A DNA stretch of 64,000 nt from Advenella sp. S44 (lineage in GTDB: Bacteria; Pseudomonadota; Gammaproteobacteria; Burkholderiales; Burkholderiaceae_B): positions 62,001 through 126,000 of the forward strand of contig NZ_NEXS01000010.1 of assembly GCF_002810445.1 (NCBI RefSeq). Reading direction: 5' to 3'. The position numbers and the translations under genes are program-made. This document shows, piece by piece, positions 43,033-53,281 of the stretch. The notes under the pieces are model-generated. The model did no database searches. It worked only from the letters and a program-made list of their open reading frames with translations, and was not told the origin of the DNA. Positions within the stretch are counted from its first letter, which is position 1, and each line of letters starts with the position of its first letter.

Positions 43033-44071
43033 TACCGCCCCCGTCCAGTACCTTGCCGTTACGCACGACATCCACGCCATCCAGTTTGACCGTGCAGTGA
43101 CGCAAGGGAATATCAATATGGCATGCCGTGGTTCGGCTGCCGCCCGCCTCGTTGTTGGGGCCCAGGGAGAACAAGAAATTCCCCTCGAAGGCGCGTGCAT
43201 CCATGCCTATCGTGTTTTCGCGGTCATACAGACCCAGTGTGGACCAATACGCACGCGGTTGCAGTCCCCAGCCGATATGGGAAATGGCGTAGCCTTCCGG
43301 ATCGTTGAAGGACTTCATGTATTCATCCAGCAACTGGGCATCGATGCCGCCTTCTATACGGGTGGCGTAACCCTGTTCCACCGTCAGGATAATGGGATCG
43401 GCAACGTATTTTTTCTGGGGCAATAAGATATCGCCTTTATCAATCACAATACGCCCTGTGGCCCCGCCTTCGTTCGGCCAGGTCAAAGTAAAGCCGCTGG
43501 GCCAGTGGTCCCAGCGCCCGGGCTCATCAACATAACCATACTCGCTGATTGCCGGAAACTCACCCAGCGGGCAACGCAAATCGGTGCCAGCCTCGGAAGT
43601 GATATGCATTTGCTGCGATTTGGCAATCAGCGCAGAGGCCGCTTTGACGCGCTGGCGGTCTGCTTCGATAGGCACTGTACGAACCAGAATTTCCGGTGGT
43701 TCCACGGCCAGCAGGATTTTGGTGCCGCTTTCAAGAATTTCACTTTGTTCTGGTGAAAACAGCAAGGTCATCAGGTCCAGCACAAGATCGCTGGCCTTGA
43801 GCGCAGCAATGGCCGCCTTATTGCCGGTCAGCGGTGTGGTGCCCAAATAGGCCAGCGCGTCGCGGCTTAATGCTTTTTCTGCGTTGACCGGCGGCAAATC
43901 CAGCCGATTAACAATAGCGCCCTTCGAGTGCGCTGCAATGGTTGCGCAAGAGAGGGTTTGCGGATGCGTTGATGTGCTGGTCAGGATCGTAACGGTCTGC
44001 CCGGCTTCAAGATTGGACAGGGTCAATACCTTTTGCCATGCCTCGATAAGTTGGTAATCGCTTACTGCCAT
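43025..44071 (-). CDS. nicX: 2,5-dihydroxypyridine 5,6-dioxygenase
   Basis: A 348-residue non-haem Fe(II) extradiol-type dioxygenase (M29-peptidase-like fold) that opens 2,5-dihydroxypyridine to N-formylmaleamate. Length matches the 350-residue Pseudomonas putida NicX. The iron ligands of that enzyme can be placed in ISHIGWGLQPRAYW (His) and GGSRTTACHIDIPLRHC (Ser, His, Asp). Start at 44071 (MAVSDYQLIEAWQKVL) follows GAGG seven bases upstream. It lies between nicD and nicF on the minus strand. Confidence 0.93.
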   Translation of the reverse strand: MAVSDYQLIEAWQKVLTLSNLEAGQTVTILTSTSTHPQTLSCATIAAHSKGAIVNRLDLPPVNAEKALSRDALAYLGTTPLTGNKAAIAALKASDLVLDLMTLLFSPEQSEILESGTKILLAVEPPEILVRTVPIEADRQRVKAASALIAKSQQMHITSEAGTDLRCPLGEFPAISEYGYVDEPGRWDHWPSGFTLTWPNEGGATGRIVIDKGDILLPQKKYVADPIILTVEQGYATRIEGGIDAQLLDEYMKSFNDPEGYAISHIGWGLQPRAYWSTLGLYDRENTIGMDARAFEGNFLFSLGPNNEAGGSRTTACHIDIPLRHCTVKLDGVDVVRNGKVLDGGGNE

Positions 44072-44129
44072 AATAGTCCTCATGAAAGTGCGTGCTGCCG
44101 GCCTGGCCCGCAGCACGGGTGCGGCAGGC

Positions 44130-44954
44130 TCAATCGAGCCGGGCTCCCAGGAAATCGCCAAAGGCGGCATAGAAGCCGGCCTCGTTATCCCAGGGGATCA
44201 TGTGTCCCGCATCATTGACCCTGGAAACCGTCAGCCCTGGAATCAGTGCCGAGATTTCCTGGACGTCTTCATCAAGGACTACATCGCCGCGCTCTGCCGT
44301 CATTAACATGACCGGAACCTTGATTTGCGGGAAGTTGGCGTGGACGTCATCATTCTGAAAATCATTGAAGCTTTGGATAATGGCTCGCTCATCGCAGGTA
44401 TGCAGCCATTGGGCCCGCAGTTGCAGTTGTTCTTGCGTCCAGGTGGGGCAAAAGGCGCGCATCGCTTCGGCGTCGCACCCCTTGCGAGCCATGGCCATGG
44501 AATCGACATACCAGGGCAGTTTGGCCGGATAGGCGCGGCGGCCCGGACCCGAGACCGGCGGGTCTACCATGACCAACGCCTCAAGACCTGCAGGGGCACT
44601 GCTGGCCGCACGTGCGCCGATACGCCCGCCCATGGAGTGACCGATCAGGATATAACGGCTCAGGCCCAGGGCTTTGGCAAACTCAACCACATCGGCAGCC
44701 TGGGCGTCCAGACCGTAATCCAGCGTATCGGACGCCTCGCTCAGGCCTCGGCCCCGGACATCCAGTATGTATGTGTCGAACTGGCGGGCAAAGCGCTCTC
44801 CAACAAACCCCCAGGTCACCGCCGGGCTGGTAATGCCCGGAATAATGATGACCGCAGGACGATTCGCCCTTTCACCTTCGTTACCGCCATAGCGCAGATA
44901 ATGCTGCCGGATACCATTGGCCGATATATTGGCGCCATATAGATAATGACTCAT
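44130..44954 (-). CDS. nicD: N-formylmaleamate deformylase
   Basis: A 274-residue alpha/beta hydrolase that removes formate from N-formylmaleamate to give maleamate. The nucleophile Ser is in the elbow ILIGHSMGGRIGARAA, the acidic residue is probably in the AERGDVVLDEDV region and the His in VNDAGHMIPWDN. It begins MSHYLYGANISANGIRQHYL, close to known NicD. It sits 58 bases upstream of nicX and 21 bases after nicB2 in the minus-strand nic unit. Confidence 0.92.
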   Translation of the reverse strand: MSHYLYGANISANGIRQHYLRYGGNEGERANRPAVIIIPGITSPAVTWGFVGERFARQFDTYILDVRGRGLSEASDTLDYGLDAQAADVVEFAKALGLSRYILIGHSMGGRIGARAASSAPAGLEALVMVDPPVSGPGRRAYPAKLPWYVDSMAMARKGCDAEAMRAFCPTWTQEQLQLRAQWLHTCDERAIIQSFNDFQNDDVHANFPQIKVPVMLMTAERGDVVLDEDVQEISALIPGLTVSRVNDAGHMIPWDNEAGFYAAFGDFLGARLD

Positions 44955-44975
44955 TCAATCTCCCTTAAATAAAAA

Positions 44976-47255
44976 TTACGTGCCGGCCAGCGCAGGTATT
45001 GCGCCGTTCAGACCGGCCAGTTGCAGCGCCTCGCGTACGACCTGGGGCGTAAACGGCGCCTGGTAAAAGCGCAAGCCACAGGCATCGAACAAGGCATTAG
45101 CCACGGCGGATGCGCCGGGCACCGAGGCCGACTCACCGGCCCCCATGGGCGGCTCATCCTGCCTGTCCATCAATACGACCTCAATAGGTGGAACGGCAGT
45201 AAAGTCAATAATTTTGTAGGCACCCCACTCTGCCTGTACGGTGCCGTTGGCATCGAAACTGACCTGTTCATACAGGGCCCGGCTGAGCGCCTGGATCACA
45301 TTGCCATGCAATTGGTGACGTACCCCCGCAGGATTGACCATTTGCCCGGTGTCCTGACCAACCACGATATGGTTCAGCCGGATCTCACCGGTACGGGCAT
45401 TGACGCTGATATCTGCAACCCATGCTGACCAGGCTGCACCAAATCCGGGAAACGTGGAATGAATATAGCGGGCGTAAGATACACCTCGTCCGTGCAGCCA
45501 TCCATCAGCATCGGGCGTTCCCCTGCTGCCGGGCTTACCGGGCTGCCAGCGCGCCCGCTCGCCCACAGCCAGCAGCAACTCCTGGGCGCGCTTGTCGGCC
45601 GATAGATTTTTCACGCGAAATGCCAGCGGGTCGGCCTGCGCCTCGAACGCCAGTTCATCAATAAAGCAGTCATGGGCAAATGAATTGGGCAGTGCCGAGA
45701 CCCCCCGAAGCCAGGAGGCGCGCACAATGGTTGCCATATCGTTGCAGACAATTTTCTGGCTCGGATAGTCATAAGGCGGCACTGCGGTGCGATCACCCAT
45801 TTGCAGACTGCGTGGCAACGCCGGTTCTTTGCCCGTAAGCAACAGCGCCAGGAGCGGTCCATCGTTTGATGGGTAATGCGTAGTGAAGTCGTAATGCCGC
45901 AGATTGCCTTGTGAATCAATCGAGCCCTGCACGTCCATCAGCTGCGCAGCACCCTTGGGTTCCCAGCCATGCTCCTGCTCGCGGCTCAACTGCACACGAA
46001 CCGGGACACCGGCGTGCTGTGAAAGAAGCAGTGCGTCGGCACAAACGTCATCGGCACAATTGCGGCCATAGCAGCCTGCAGCCTGCAGGCGGATAATCTC
46101 AATCTGCGCTTCGTCAAGACCACTGAGCTGGCTCAGATGCACTCTTAACATATGCGGATTTTGCGAACCGGACCAGACCCTGACATGACCGGCGCCGTAA
46201 TCTGCAACAGCGCATGAAGGCCCAATGGATGCGTGCATCTGGTACGGCCACACATAGGTTCGTTTCAAGTCGGCTTTGGCCAACGGCAGTGGCACGTGCT
46301 CGGCTTGCGTATCCTGCAAGATGCGTTCGGTCATAGGCTGGCGCCGGATGGCCGCCTGCAGGTCGCGCAGATCTTCAAGCGCTGGAATCGGCTTCCATTG
46401 GACTTTGAGCGCCTGCGCCGCACGGATGGCATGTTCTTCGCGGCGCGCCACCACGCCAATAAAATCGCCTTGGACGATGACTTTGATATCGGAACTGATG
46501 TGCTGCACCGAAGCCGTGTCAACGGCGATCAGACTGTGGCCGATGAAGCTGCCGGTGTCACGTCCGACATACGGAGGACGCACCACACGGGCATGCCACA
46601 TGCCCGGCACGCGCACATCATGCACATACTCGAAAAGGCCCATCGCTTTGGCAGGAATATCCACGCGAGGTTGCGATTGCCCGACAATTTTCAGCGCCTC
46701 GGGCGGCTTGACCCGGACCTCGTCCTGCAAATACTCGCGGTATTTTTTGCCTTTGAGCAAACACCAATAGTCAATAGCATGTCCGTGGGCCGATCGGATT
46801 TGCCCATCAACGACAAACAATTGCGCAGCACTGACATTCCACCTCTTTGCCGCCAGATCCACTAGAATATGGCGGGCCTGCGCTGCGGCACGGCGCAAAG
46901 GCTGGGCAGTAATCTGAATGGAAGCACTGGCAATGGTCGGCCCCTGGTTGGGCGAGGCATCGGTGTGCCCCAGCACCATCTGGACCGCGTCCATTGGCAC
47001 ATCCAGTTCATCGGCAACAATTTGCGCCAGCGCAGTCTGGATACCAGTCCCCAGATCAACATGTCCGCAGAAAGCCCTGATCCATCCCTGCTCGGAAACC
47101 GCCACGAATATATCGTCATACGCCTGCAAATAGGAAGACACAACGCCGGGCTGTCCCGGCGCAGGCGGCGCAGGCACGGCAGGTGTACGCAATATCAGCA
47201 ACGTGCCGACAGACTCCAATAACCGTTGTTGCTCTGTGCGAGGTGCCTTATACAT
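44976..47255 (-). CDS. nicB: Nicotinate dehydrogenase, molybdopterin subunit (NicB2)
   Basis: A 759-residue molybdopterin-binding large subunit of the xanthine dehydrogenase family that hydroxylates nicotinate at C6. The domains in order are an aldehyde oxidase-like N-terminal part (GHVDLGTGIQTALAQIVADE), the VGQSQPRVDIPAKAMGLFEY transition and the Mo-binding part with AAGCYGRNCADDVCADALL; the catalytic Glu is in PMGAGESASVPGASAV near the end. No cytochrome domain and no Tat motif are visible. In P. putida NicB is one 1187-residue protein with cytochromes; here the function is divided with the divergent gene at 48011, the nicB1/nicB2 arrangement I recall from Bordetella. Confidence 0.85.
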   Translation of the reverse strand: MYKAPRTEQQRLLESVGTLLILRTPAVPAPPAPGQPGVVSSYLQAYDDIFVAVSEQGWIRAFCGHVDLGTGIQTALAQIVADELDVPMDAVQMVLGHTDASPNQGPTIASASIQITAQPLRRAAAQARHILVDLAAKRWNVSAAQLFVVDGQIRSAHGHAIDYWCLLKGKKYREYLQDEVRVKPPEALKIVGQSQPRVDIPAKAMGLFEYVHDVRVPGMWHARVVRPPYVGRDTGSFIGHSLIAVDTASVQHISSDIKVIVQGDFIGVVARREEHAIRAAQALKVQWKPIPALEDLRDLQAAIRRQPMTERILQDTQAEHVPLPLAKADLKRTYVWPYQMHASIGPSCAVADYGAGHVRVWSGSQNPHMLRVHLSQLSGLDEAQIEIIRLQAAGCYGRNCADDVCADALLLSQHAGVPVRVQLSREQEHGWEPKGAAQLMDVQGSIDSQGNLRHYDFTTHYPSNDGPLLALLLTGKEPALPRSLQMGDRTAVPPYDYPSQKIVCNDMATIVRASWLRGVSALPNSFAHDCFIDELAFEAQADPLAFRVKNLSADKRAQELLLAVGERARWQPGKPGSRGTPDADGWLHGRGVSYARYIHSTFPGFGAAWSAWVADISVNARTGEIRLNHIVVGQDTGQMVNPAGVRHQLHGNVIQALSRALYEQVSFDANGTVQAEWGAYKIIDFTAVPPIEVVLMDRQDEPPMGAGESASVPGASAVANALFDACGLRFYQAPFTPQVVREALQLAGLNGAIPALAGT

Positions 47256-47304
47256 TTTTAGCAGGTATCCGGATCATGCGTGTTTGGATAAAAGGGTTAA
47301 CTAA

Positions 47305-47313
47305 AGTGTACAC
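47305..47313. promoter_or_regulatory. Candidate NicR operator near nicB2
   Basis: AGTGTACAC, containing the palindrome GTGTACAC, about 50 bases upstream of the nicB2 start. The same core occurs before nicC and a related AGTGTGTAAAC before nicA. Another partial copy, AGTGTAAACT, is at 47381-47390. Confidence 0.6.
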
Positions 47314-47489
47314 GCTATATAGAAATGATTAAACAGGAAACACCGATCTTGCAAAAAATCGGGAACAATGCATAATTCGCAGTGTAAACTCTCGTTATAT
47401 TTCGGAAAAACTAGTGAAAACCCGCGAAAATAACAAGTTGATACATGCTTGCCCCCTAACGCGAAATTCTTTGTTTGATCTCATAATTA

Positions 47490-47504
47490 AAGTGTGTAAA
47501 CTTA
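47490..47504. promoter_or_regulatory. Candidate NicR operator upstream of nicA
   Basis: AAGTGTGTAAACTTA, about 25 bases before the nicA start, differs in one core base from AGTGTGTACAC upstream of nicC. Position over the promoter fits repression by the MarR-type NicR encoded at 50959-51441. Confidence 0.65.
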
Positions 47505-47528
47505 TTATTGCTTGACACCTCTTGCGCA

Positions 47529-48014
47529 ATGAATATGAATCCTACCTCTGCCCGCCCCTTTATCCTATCGGTCAACAACCAGAGCCACACCGTGTCAGTC
47601 GAGCCTGACTCCCCGTTGCTTTATGTCCTGCGTAATGACCTGGCACTCAACGGCCCCAAATTCGGCTGTGGGCTGGGCGAATGCGGCGCCTGTACGGTCC
47701 TGGTCGATGGCGTGGCTGCGCGCGCCTGCGTGATTCCGGTCAGTGTTATCGAAGAACGCGAGGTGACCACCCTTGAAGGACTCAGCGAAAATGGCCGACC
47801 CAATGCCGTTGCACAGGCTTTTATTGATAACCAGGCTGCGCAATGCGGTTACTGCCTCAACGGCATGATCATGACGGTGCAGGCCCTATTGAACCGCAAT
47901 CCCCAGGCCAGTGAAGGACAAATTCGTAACGAACTGCGTCATAATTTATGCCGTTGCGGCACCCATGTGGAAATCATGGCAGCGGCAATTGCAGCGGTCA
48001 GGAGGCAGCCATGA
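47529..48014 (+). CDS. nicA: Nicotinate dehydrogenase, 2Fe-2S subunit
   Basis: A 161-residue electron-transfer subunit. The plant-type 2Fe-2S cluster is in CGLGECGACTVLVDG and the second cluster in QCGYCLNGMIMT and LCRCGTHVEIMAA. It pairs with the molybdenum and cytochrome subunits to hydroxylate nicotinate to 6-hydroxynicotinate. Start at the ATG at 47529 (or 47535); an upstream TTG at 47508 is unlikely because it falls beside the operator. The stop overlaps the nicB1 start (ATGA). Confidence 0.92.
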   Translation: MNMNPTSARPFILSVNNQSHTVSVEPDSPLLYVLRNDLALNGPKFGCGLGECGACTVLVDGVAARACVIPVSVIEEREVTTLEGLSENGRPNAVAQAFIDNQAAQCGYCLNGMIMTVQALLNRNPQASEGQIRNELRHNLCRCGTHVEIMAAAIAAVRRQP

Positions 48015-50902
48015 GCCAGGATCTGGCTACGCCGGCCGCTTCGGGCGCCAGCCCCCTGCCGCACAACAATGGCTATACGGATCTGACAGTACCGTCGGGC
48101 GCGCAACTGCTACACGGTGTCGTACTGCGGCCGCCGAACTGGGCACAAGACATTCAAACAAACCATGTTGCTCAATTGCAGTCGCTCGATAGCGAGCGCG
48201 CCGCCCGCGTGCCGGGCGTGGTTCATTGCGTCGCCCGAGGCAGCTTTGTCGGCGTCGTGGCCGCCCAGCGCGCGCAGGCACAGCAGGCCTGCGCATTGCT
48301 TGACGCAAGCTGGCTTACGCCGCTTGCGTCCGGTGCTCAGTTGCAAACAACAAGAGAGCAACCGGCCACCGCAGCGACAGCGGACACGGTCCGGTCTGCG
48401 ACCCGCTATGAATGGAAAAACCATCAGGCAAACGATACTCCCGATTGGGCCATCGCATGGCATCAGAACGATCAGATTACAGTTTGGGTTAACACCTGTC
48501 GCACTGCGGCGCTTGAACATGAACTGGCGACGCTGCTGGGACTGTCGCCCGAGTCTGTCAGGATTGTGCAGCATGGCGAGCAAACCCACGATGGCCTGCA
48601 GACGGCGGTTGAAGCCGCGCTTCTGGCCTGGGGGCTGCACCACCCGGTCCGCGTTCAGGCCGCTCATGCTCCCGCCCCACTAGCATTGGACGTTAACGAA
48701 CAGCATGGTGCCACAGGCGAACGACAACGCCCGCGCGACCTGCAGCAATGGCGCATCAATGCCCTGGACCCGCGCGGCCCTTCCATTGCCGGCCGTTTAT
48801 GCGGTCTGGACAATACGTCGATTGGCGGCATGACATTGCTCACCGAGTATGGCACCGCGCCCGTCGCCACAAGCGATACCAACCTGGTCACCACCGATCC
48901 ATACAGCTACATGGCGGCCACGGTTTTTGCGCAGGAATCGCACTTCGACGAATACTGCGGGATTCATCAGCTGGATCCCGTACAAGCCCGCCTGGAACAG
49001 ATCAGCAGCGACCGGGGGCAGCAACTGATCAAGCGGGTCGCACAACAGGCCGGCTGGGACACAGGGGCCCCGGCTGTTCCGACAGCGAAAGCAACAGGCC
49101 TTGGTCGCGGCATCGCCTATAGCCACATCGTTGATAACGACAGGAATCCACCCCAGGAAATGTGGTCGGCTTGGGCCGTTGAACTGGCCGTGGATTCGCG
49201 CAGCGGCGCGCTTTCGGTAAGCAAGCTGACGGTGGGTCATGACGCCAACCACACACAAGCGCCGTCTGCCAGTACCCCGCAAGCGCAGCGTGCCCTCAAA
49301 GACCGCCTGGGCAAATGGACGCAATCGCTTTTAGGACAGGCAGGATATAGCAACAGCGCCGCATCGCATGCACAAGATGAGCCACGCGATGTGGCGCTGC
49401 CGGAGGTACAGGTTGTCAACAGCACGCGCTCGCTGGATCAGCCCGTTGCCTGGGGCCCTAGCGTGGAACTGCCCGCAGCGGCGGCCATTGCCAATGCCAT
49501 CTATAGCGCGACCGGGCTGCGCATCCGCGAAACGCCCTTCACCCTGCCCACACTGTCTCTGGACGCGCAGCAACCATCAAAACGCAGCGGACGCTGGCGT
49601 AAAAGCTGGCTGGGGGGCCTGATGACTGCCGCTGCCAGTACCCTTGTGGTTGCCGCAGCGTGGCGTCCCAGCATCCCGCCCGTGAGTCGGGTCGACACTT
49701 CCATTTTTTCCGCGCAGGCGATTGAGCGCGGCCGGCTGGTCGCCATTGCCGGCGACTGCATGGTGTGCCATACGGCGCCGGACGGACAGACTAACGCCGG
49801 CGGCCTTGGGCTGGAGACACCCTTCGGTACCATCTACACAACCAACATAACACCAGACCGGGAAACCGGTATCGGCGCCTGGTCATATAAAGCGTTCGAA
49901 CGCGCCATGCGTGAAGGCATTCATCGTGACGGCAAGCATTTGTACCCGGCCTTTCCCTATACCGCCTACGCAAAAATGTCCGATGAAGACTTGCAATCGC
50001 TTTATGCCTATTTGATGACCCAGCCGGCAATCGCGGCGCCAAATAAGCAAACGCAACTGCCCTTCCCCATGAACCTGCGACCCCTGATTGCAGGGTGGAA
50101 TATGCTGTTTCACCGGGACCGGCAAGCCTACGCGCCAGATCCCGAGAAAAGTCCGCTCTGGAACCGCGGCGCCTATCTGGTAAACAGCAGTGGACATTGC
50201 GCCGCCTGTCATACGCCACGCAATGCGCTGGGTGCCGAAAAATCAGGGAAGAATAACTTTCTGGCCGGTGGCTTTGCCGACAACTGGGAAGCGCCGGCGC
50301 TTAACAAGCTGTCGTCCTCTCCGATCCCGTGGACAGAACAGGAACTGTTTCAGTATCTGCGCACCGGCTATTCTCCGTTGCATGGGGTCGCCGCCGGGCC
50401 GATGGGACCGGTTGTTGCGGGACTGGCGCAACTGCCCGAAGCCGATGTGCAGGCCATGGCCCATTACCTGGCCAGCCTGAATCCGGCGGCAGCCGAATCG
50501 CAAAGCAGTCATGCTGCAATGGCCGCCAGGCTGGAGGCGGCCAGCCAGACGAGTGAACAGACGCGACTGATGCCAGGCGAAACGCTATTTAACGGGGCCT
50601 GTGCGGTCTGTCACGATTCAGGCAGCGGACCGGTATTATTTGGCGCGCGGCCCTCGCTTGCCCTGAACAGCAATCTGCACAGCGACCACCCGGACAATGT
50701 GATCCAAGTGCTGATGCATGGCATTACCCAACCGGCACAGGCAAACTTAAGCTCAATGCCTGGGTTCAAAAACAGCATGAGTGATGCGCAAATGGAATCT
50801 CTATTGCAGTACATGCGCGCCCGCTTTGCGCCGGACAAACCAGCCTGGAATGATTTGCGTGAAAAAATTGCGAATATCAGGCAACAGCCCGGGCACCGTT
50901 GA
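48011..50902 (+). CDS. nicB: Nicotinate dehydrogenase subunit with three cytochrome c haem sites (NicB1)
   Basis: A 963-residue protein. Start at 48011 has GGAGG five bases upstream and overlaps the nicA stop. The first 530 residues are a short, degraded relative of the molybdopterin subunit (RGIAYSHIVDNDRNPPQEMW; SVELPAAAAIANAIYSATGL) without the usual GxGE catalytic Glu; then a membrane anchor (SWLGGLMTAAASTLVVAAAW, about residues 535-555) and three haem-c sites: CMVCH at 583-587, CAACH at 730-734 and CAVCH at 864-868. It would pass electrons from the Mo/Fe-S part to the respiratory chain, as the NicB C-terminal half does in P. putida. Confidence 0.87.
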   Translation: MSQDLATPAASGASPLPHNNGYTDLTVPSGAQLLHGVVLRPPNWAQDIQTNHVAQLQSLDSERAARVPGVVHCVARGSFVGVVAAQRAQAQQACALLDASWLTPLASGAQLQTTREQPATAATADTVRSATRYEWKNHQANDTPDWAIAWHQNDQITVWVNTCRTAALEHELATLLGLSPESVRIVQHGEQTHDGLQTAVEAALLAWGLHHPVRVQAAHAPAPLALDVNEQHGATGERQRPRDLQQWRINALDPRGPSIAGRLCGLDNTSIGGMTLLTEYGTAPVATSDTNLVTTDPYSYMAATVFAQESHFDEYCGIHQLDPVQARLEQISSDRGQQLIKRVAQQAGWDTGAPAVPTAKATGLGRGIAYSHIVDNDRNPPQEMWSAWAVELAVDSRSGALSVSKLTVGHDANHTQAPSASTPQAQRALKDRLGKWTQSLLGQAGYSNSAASHAQDEPRDVALPEVQVVNSTRSLDQPVAWGPSVELPAAAAIANAIYSATGLRIRETPFTLPTLSLDAQQPSKRSGRWRKSWLGGLMTAAASTLVVAAAWRPSIPPVSRVDTSIFSAQAIERGRLVAIAGDCMVCHTAPDGQTNAGGLGLETPFGTIYTTNITPDRETGIGAWSYKAFERAMREGIHRDGKHLYPAFPYTAYAKMSDEDLQSLYAYLMTQPAIAAPNKQTQLPFPMNLRPLIAGWNMLFHRDRQAYAPDPEKSPLWNRGAYLVNSSGHCAACHTPRNALGAEKSGKNNFLAGGFADNWEAPALNKLSSSPIPWTEQELFQYLRTGYSPLHGVAAGPMGPVVAGLAQLPEADVQAMAHYLASLNPAAAESQSSHAAMAARLEAASQTSEQTRLMPGETLFNGACAVCHDSGSGPVLFGARPSLALNSNLHSDHPDNVIQVLMHGITQPAQANLSSMPGFKNSMSDAQMESLLQYMRARFAPDKPAWNDLREKIANIRQQPGHR

Positions 50903-50958
50903 CGGCGGTCAAAATATGCCGCCAGGCCTTTACCCAGGCGGCATTCCGGGCTGGTCGC

Positions 50959-51441
50959 TTATTCGCCGTGTAGACCGCTGGCGTTCATCTTTTGCAATAA
51001 ATACACAATAGCCACCTGCTCGGCAGGATTGAGCCTTCCCATGGTCAGCCGGCTGATTTCCCGAGCACGCGGAATCGTGCGCGACAACAACGCTTCGCCT
51101 TCGGTAGTCAGGCTGGCGATCACTTTGCGTTTATCCAGCCTGCCAGGCGAGAGCGCAATCAGGCCGCGCGCTTTCAGGCGGTTGATGATACCCCTGATGG
51201 TCGCCTGATCAATCGCTGTGGCCTCTACCAGCTCCGCCTGGGAACTGCGCCCTCGGTCCCGCAAGGCGCACAGCGTGACAAACTGAATGGCCGTCAGCTG
51301 GTCATCGCCCACATTCTGTTGAAAAATGGCCGTGTGACGCTGCACCGCCTTGCGCAATAAGTGTCCGACCTGCTGGGTTACATCATACGGCGCGCTGGAA
51401 CGCTCTGCTTCTGCTTCAGGTTGCTCGTGTTTTTTGGACAT
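50959..51441 (-). CDS. nicR: MarR-family repressor of the nic genes (BpsR-like)
   Basis: A 160-residue MarR protein with the winged helix TAIQFVTLCALRDRGRSSQA, ELVEATAIDQATIRGIINRL and RGLIALSPGRLDKRKVIASL. NicR in Pseudomonas and BpsR in Bordetella repress the nic genes and are relieved by 6-hydroxynicotinate. The gene lies convergent to nicB1 and divergent from nicC; AGTGTGTA-type motifs flank it and the nicA-nicB2 gap. Orthology to BpsR is inferred from position and family. Confidence 0.9.
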   Translation of the reverse strand: MSKKHEQPEAEAERSSAPYDVTQQVGHLLRKAVQRHTAIFQQNVGDDQLTAIQFVTLCALRDRGRSSQAELVEATAIDQATIRGIINRLKARGLIALSPGRLDKRKVIASLTTEGEALLSRTIPRAREISRLTMGRLNPAEQVAIVYLLQKMNASGLHGE

Positions 51442-51629
51442 AGTTCGGCTGCTCGTTTATTGACATAGTTAAGCGGTAATGTTGGTGCATCTAAAACTGT
51501 CACTCGATATTACTGATTATTAAGTATACCCGCTGGCGATACATGCACCTGGCAGCGTGACCGGTGGCCCATGAAGCCATCGCGTCCGAAAAACCGCAAG
51601 CGATGGCCGGGTTTGAATGCACATTTGTA

Positions 51630-51643
51630 GCTTACACACTATT
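51630..51643. promoter_or_regulatory. Candidate NicR operator in the nicR-nicC gap
   Basis: GCTTACACACTATT, whose reverse complement AATAGTGTGTAAGC matches the AGTGTGTAAAC motif before nicA. It lies about 190 bases upstream of nicR, in a 590-base gap (51442-52031) otherwise without a gene. Confidence 0.5.
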
Positions 51644-51938
51644 TAATAGTATATAGCAATCATCATTAGCCGGACATAAAGCGCGTTAATAATGCCAATA
51701 TTTGAGGCGGTGACGCGGGCACACGTCATTGACACTGCGGTCGCCATTGCCATTGCACGCGGCCGGCATCAACAGCCAAATTCAATACGGGTATTGTTGT
51801 TTCCATTGATAATCATCGGAAAATTTCAGTTGTGAATTGAACCTGAGGGCACAGGCACCATCGCCTGCTTAAATTCATATTGTGACAGACAACGCCCTGT
51901 TTATTTTTATTACATCAAATTGGCTCGCATACTCGTAA

Positions 51939-53189
<1,251 letters not shown>

Positions 53190-53281
53190 CTAACTGCCCG
53201 GATCCGGATGGCCTGTTCAACGCCTGTCATCCGGCTCTATTGTCTGTCATACGGACCCCTATCTCCCAGGAGACTTTTGAC

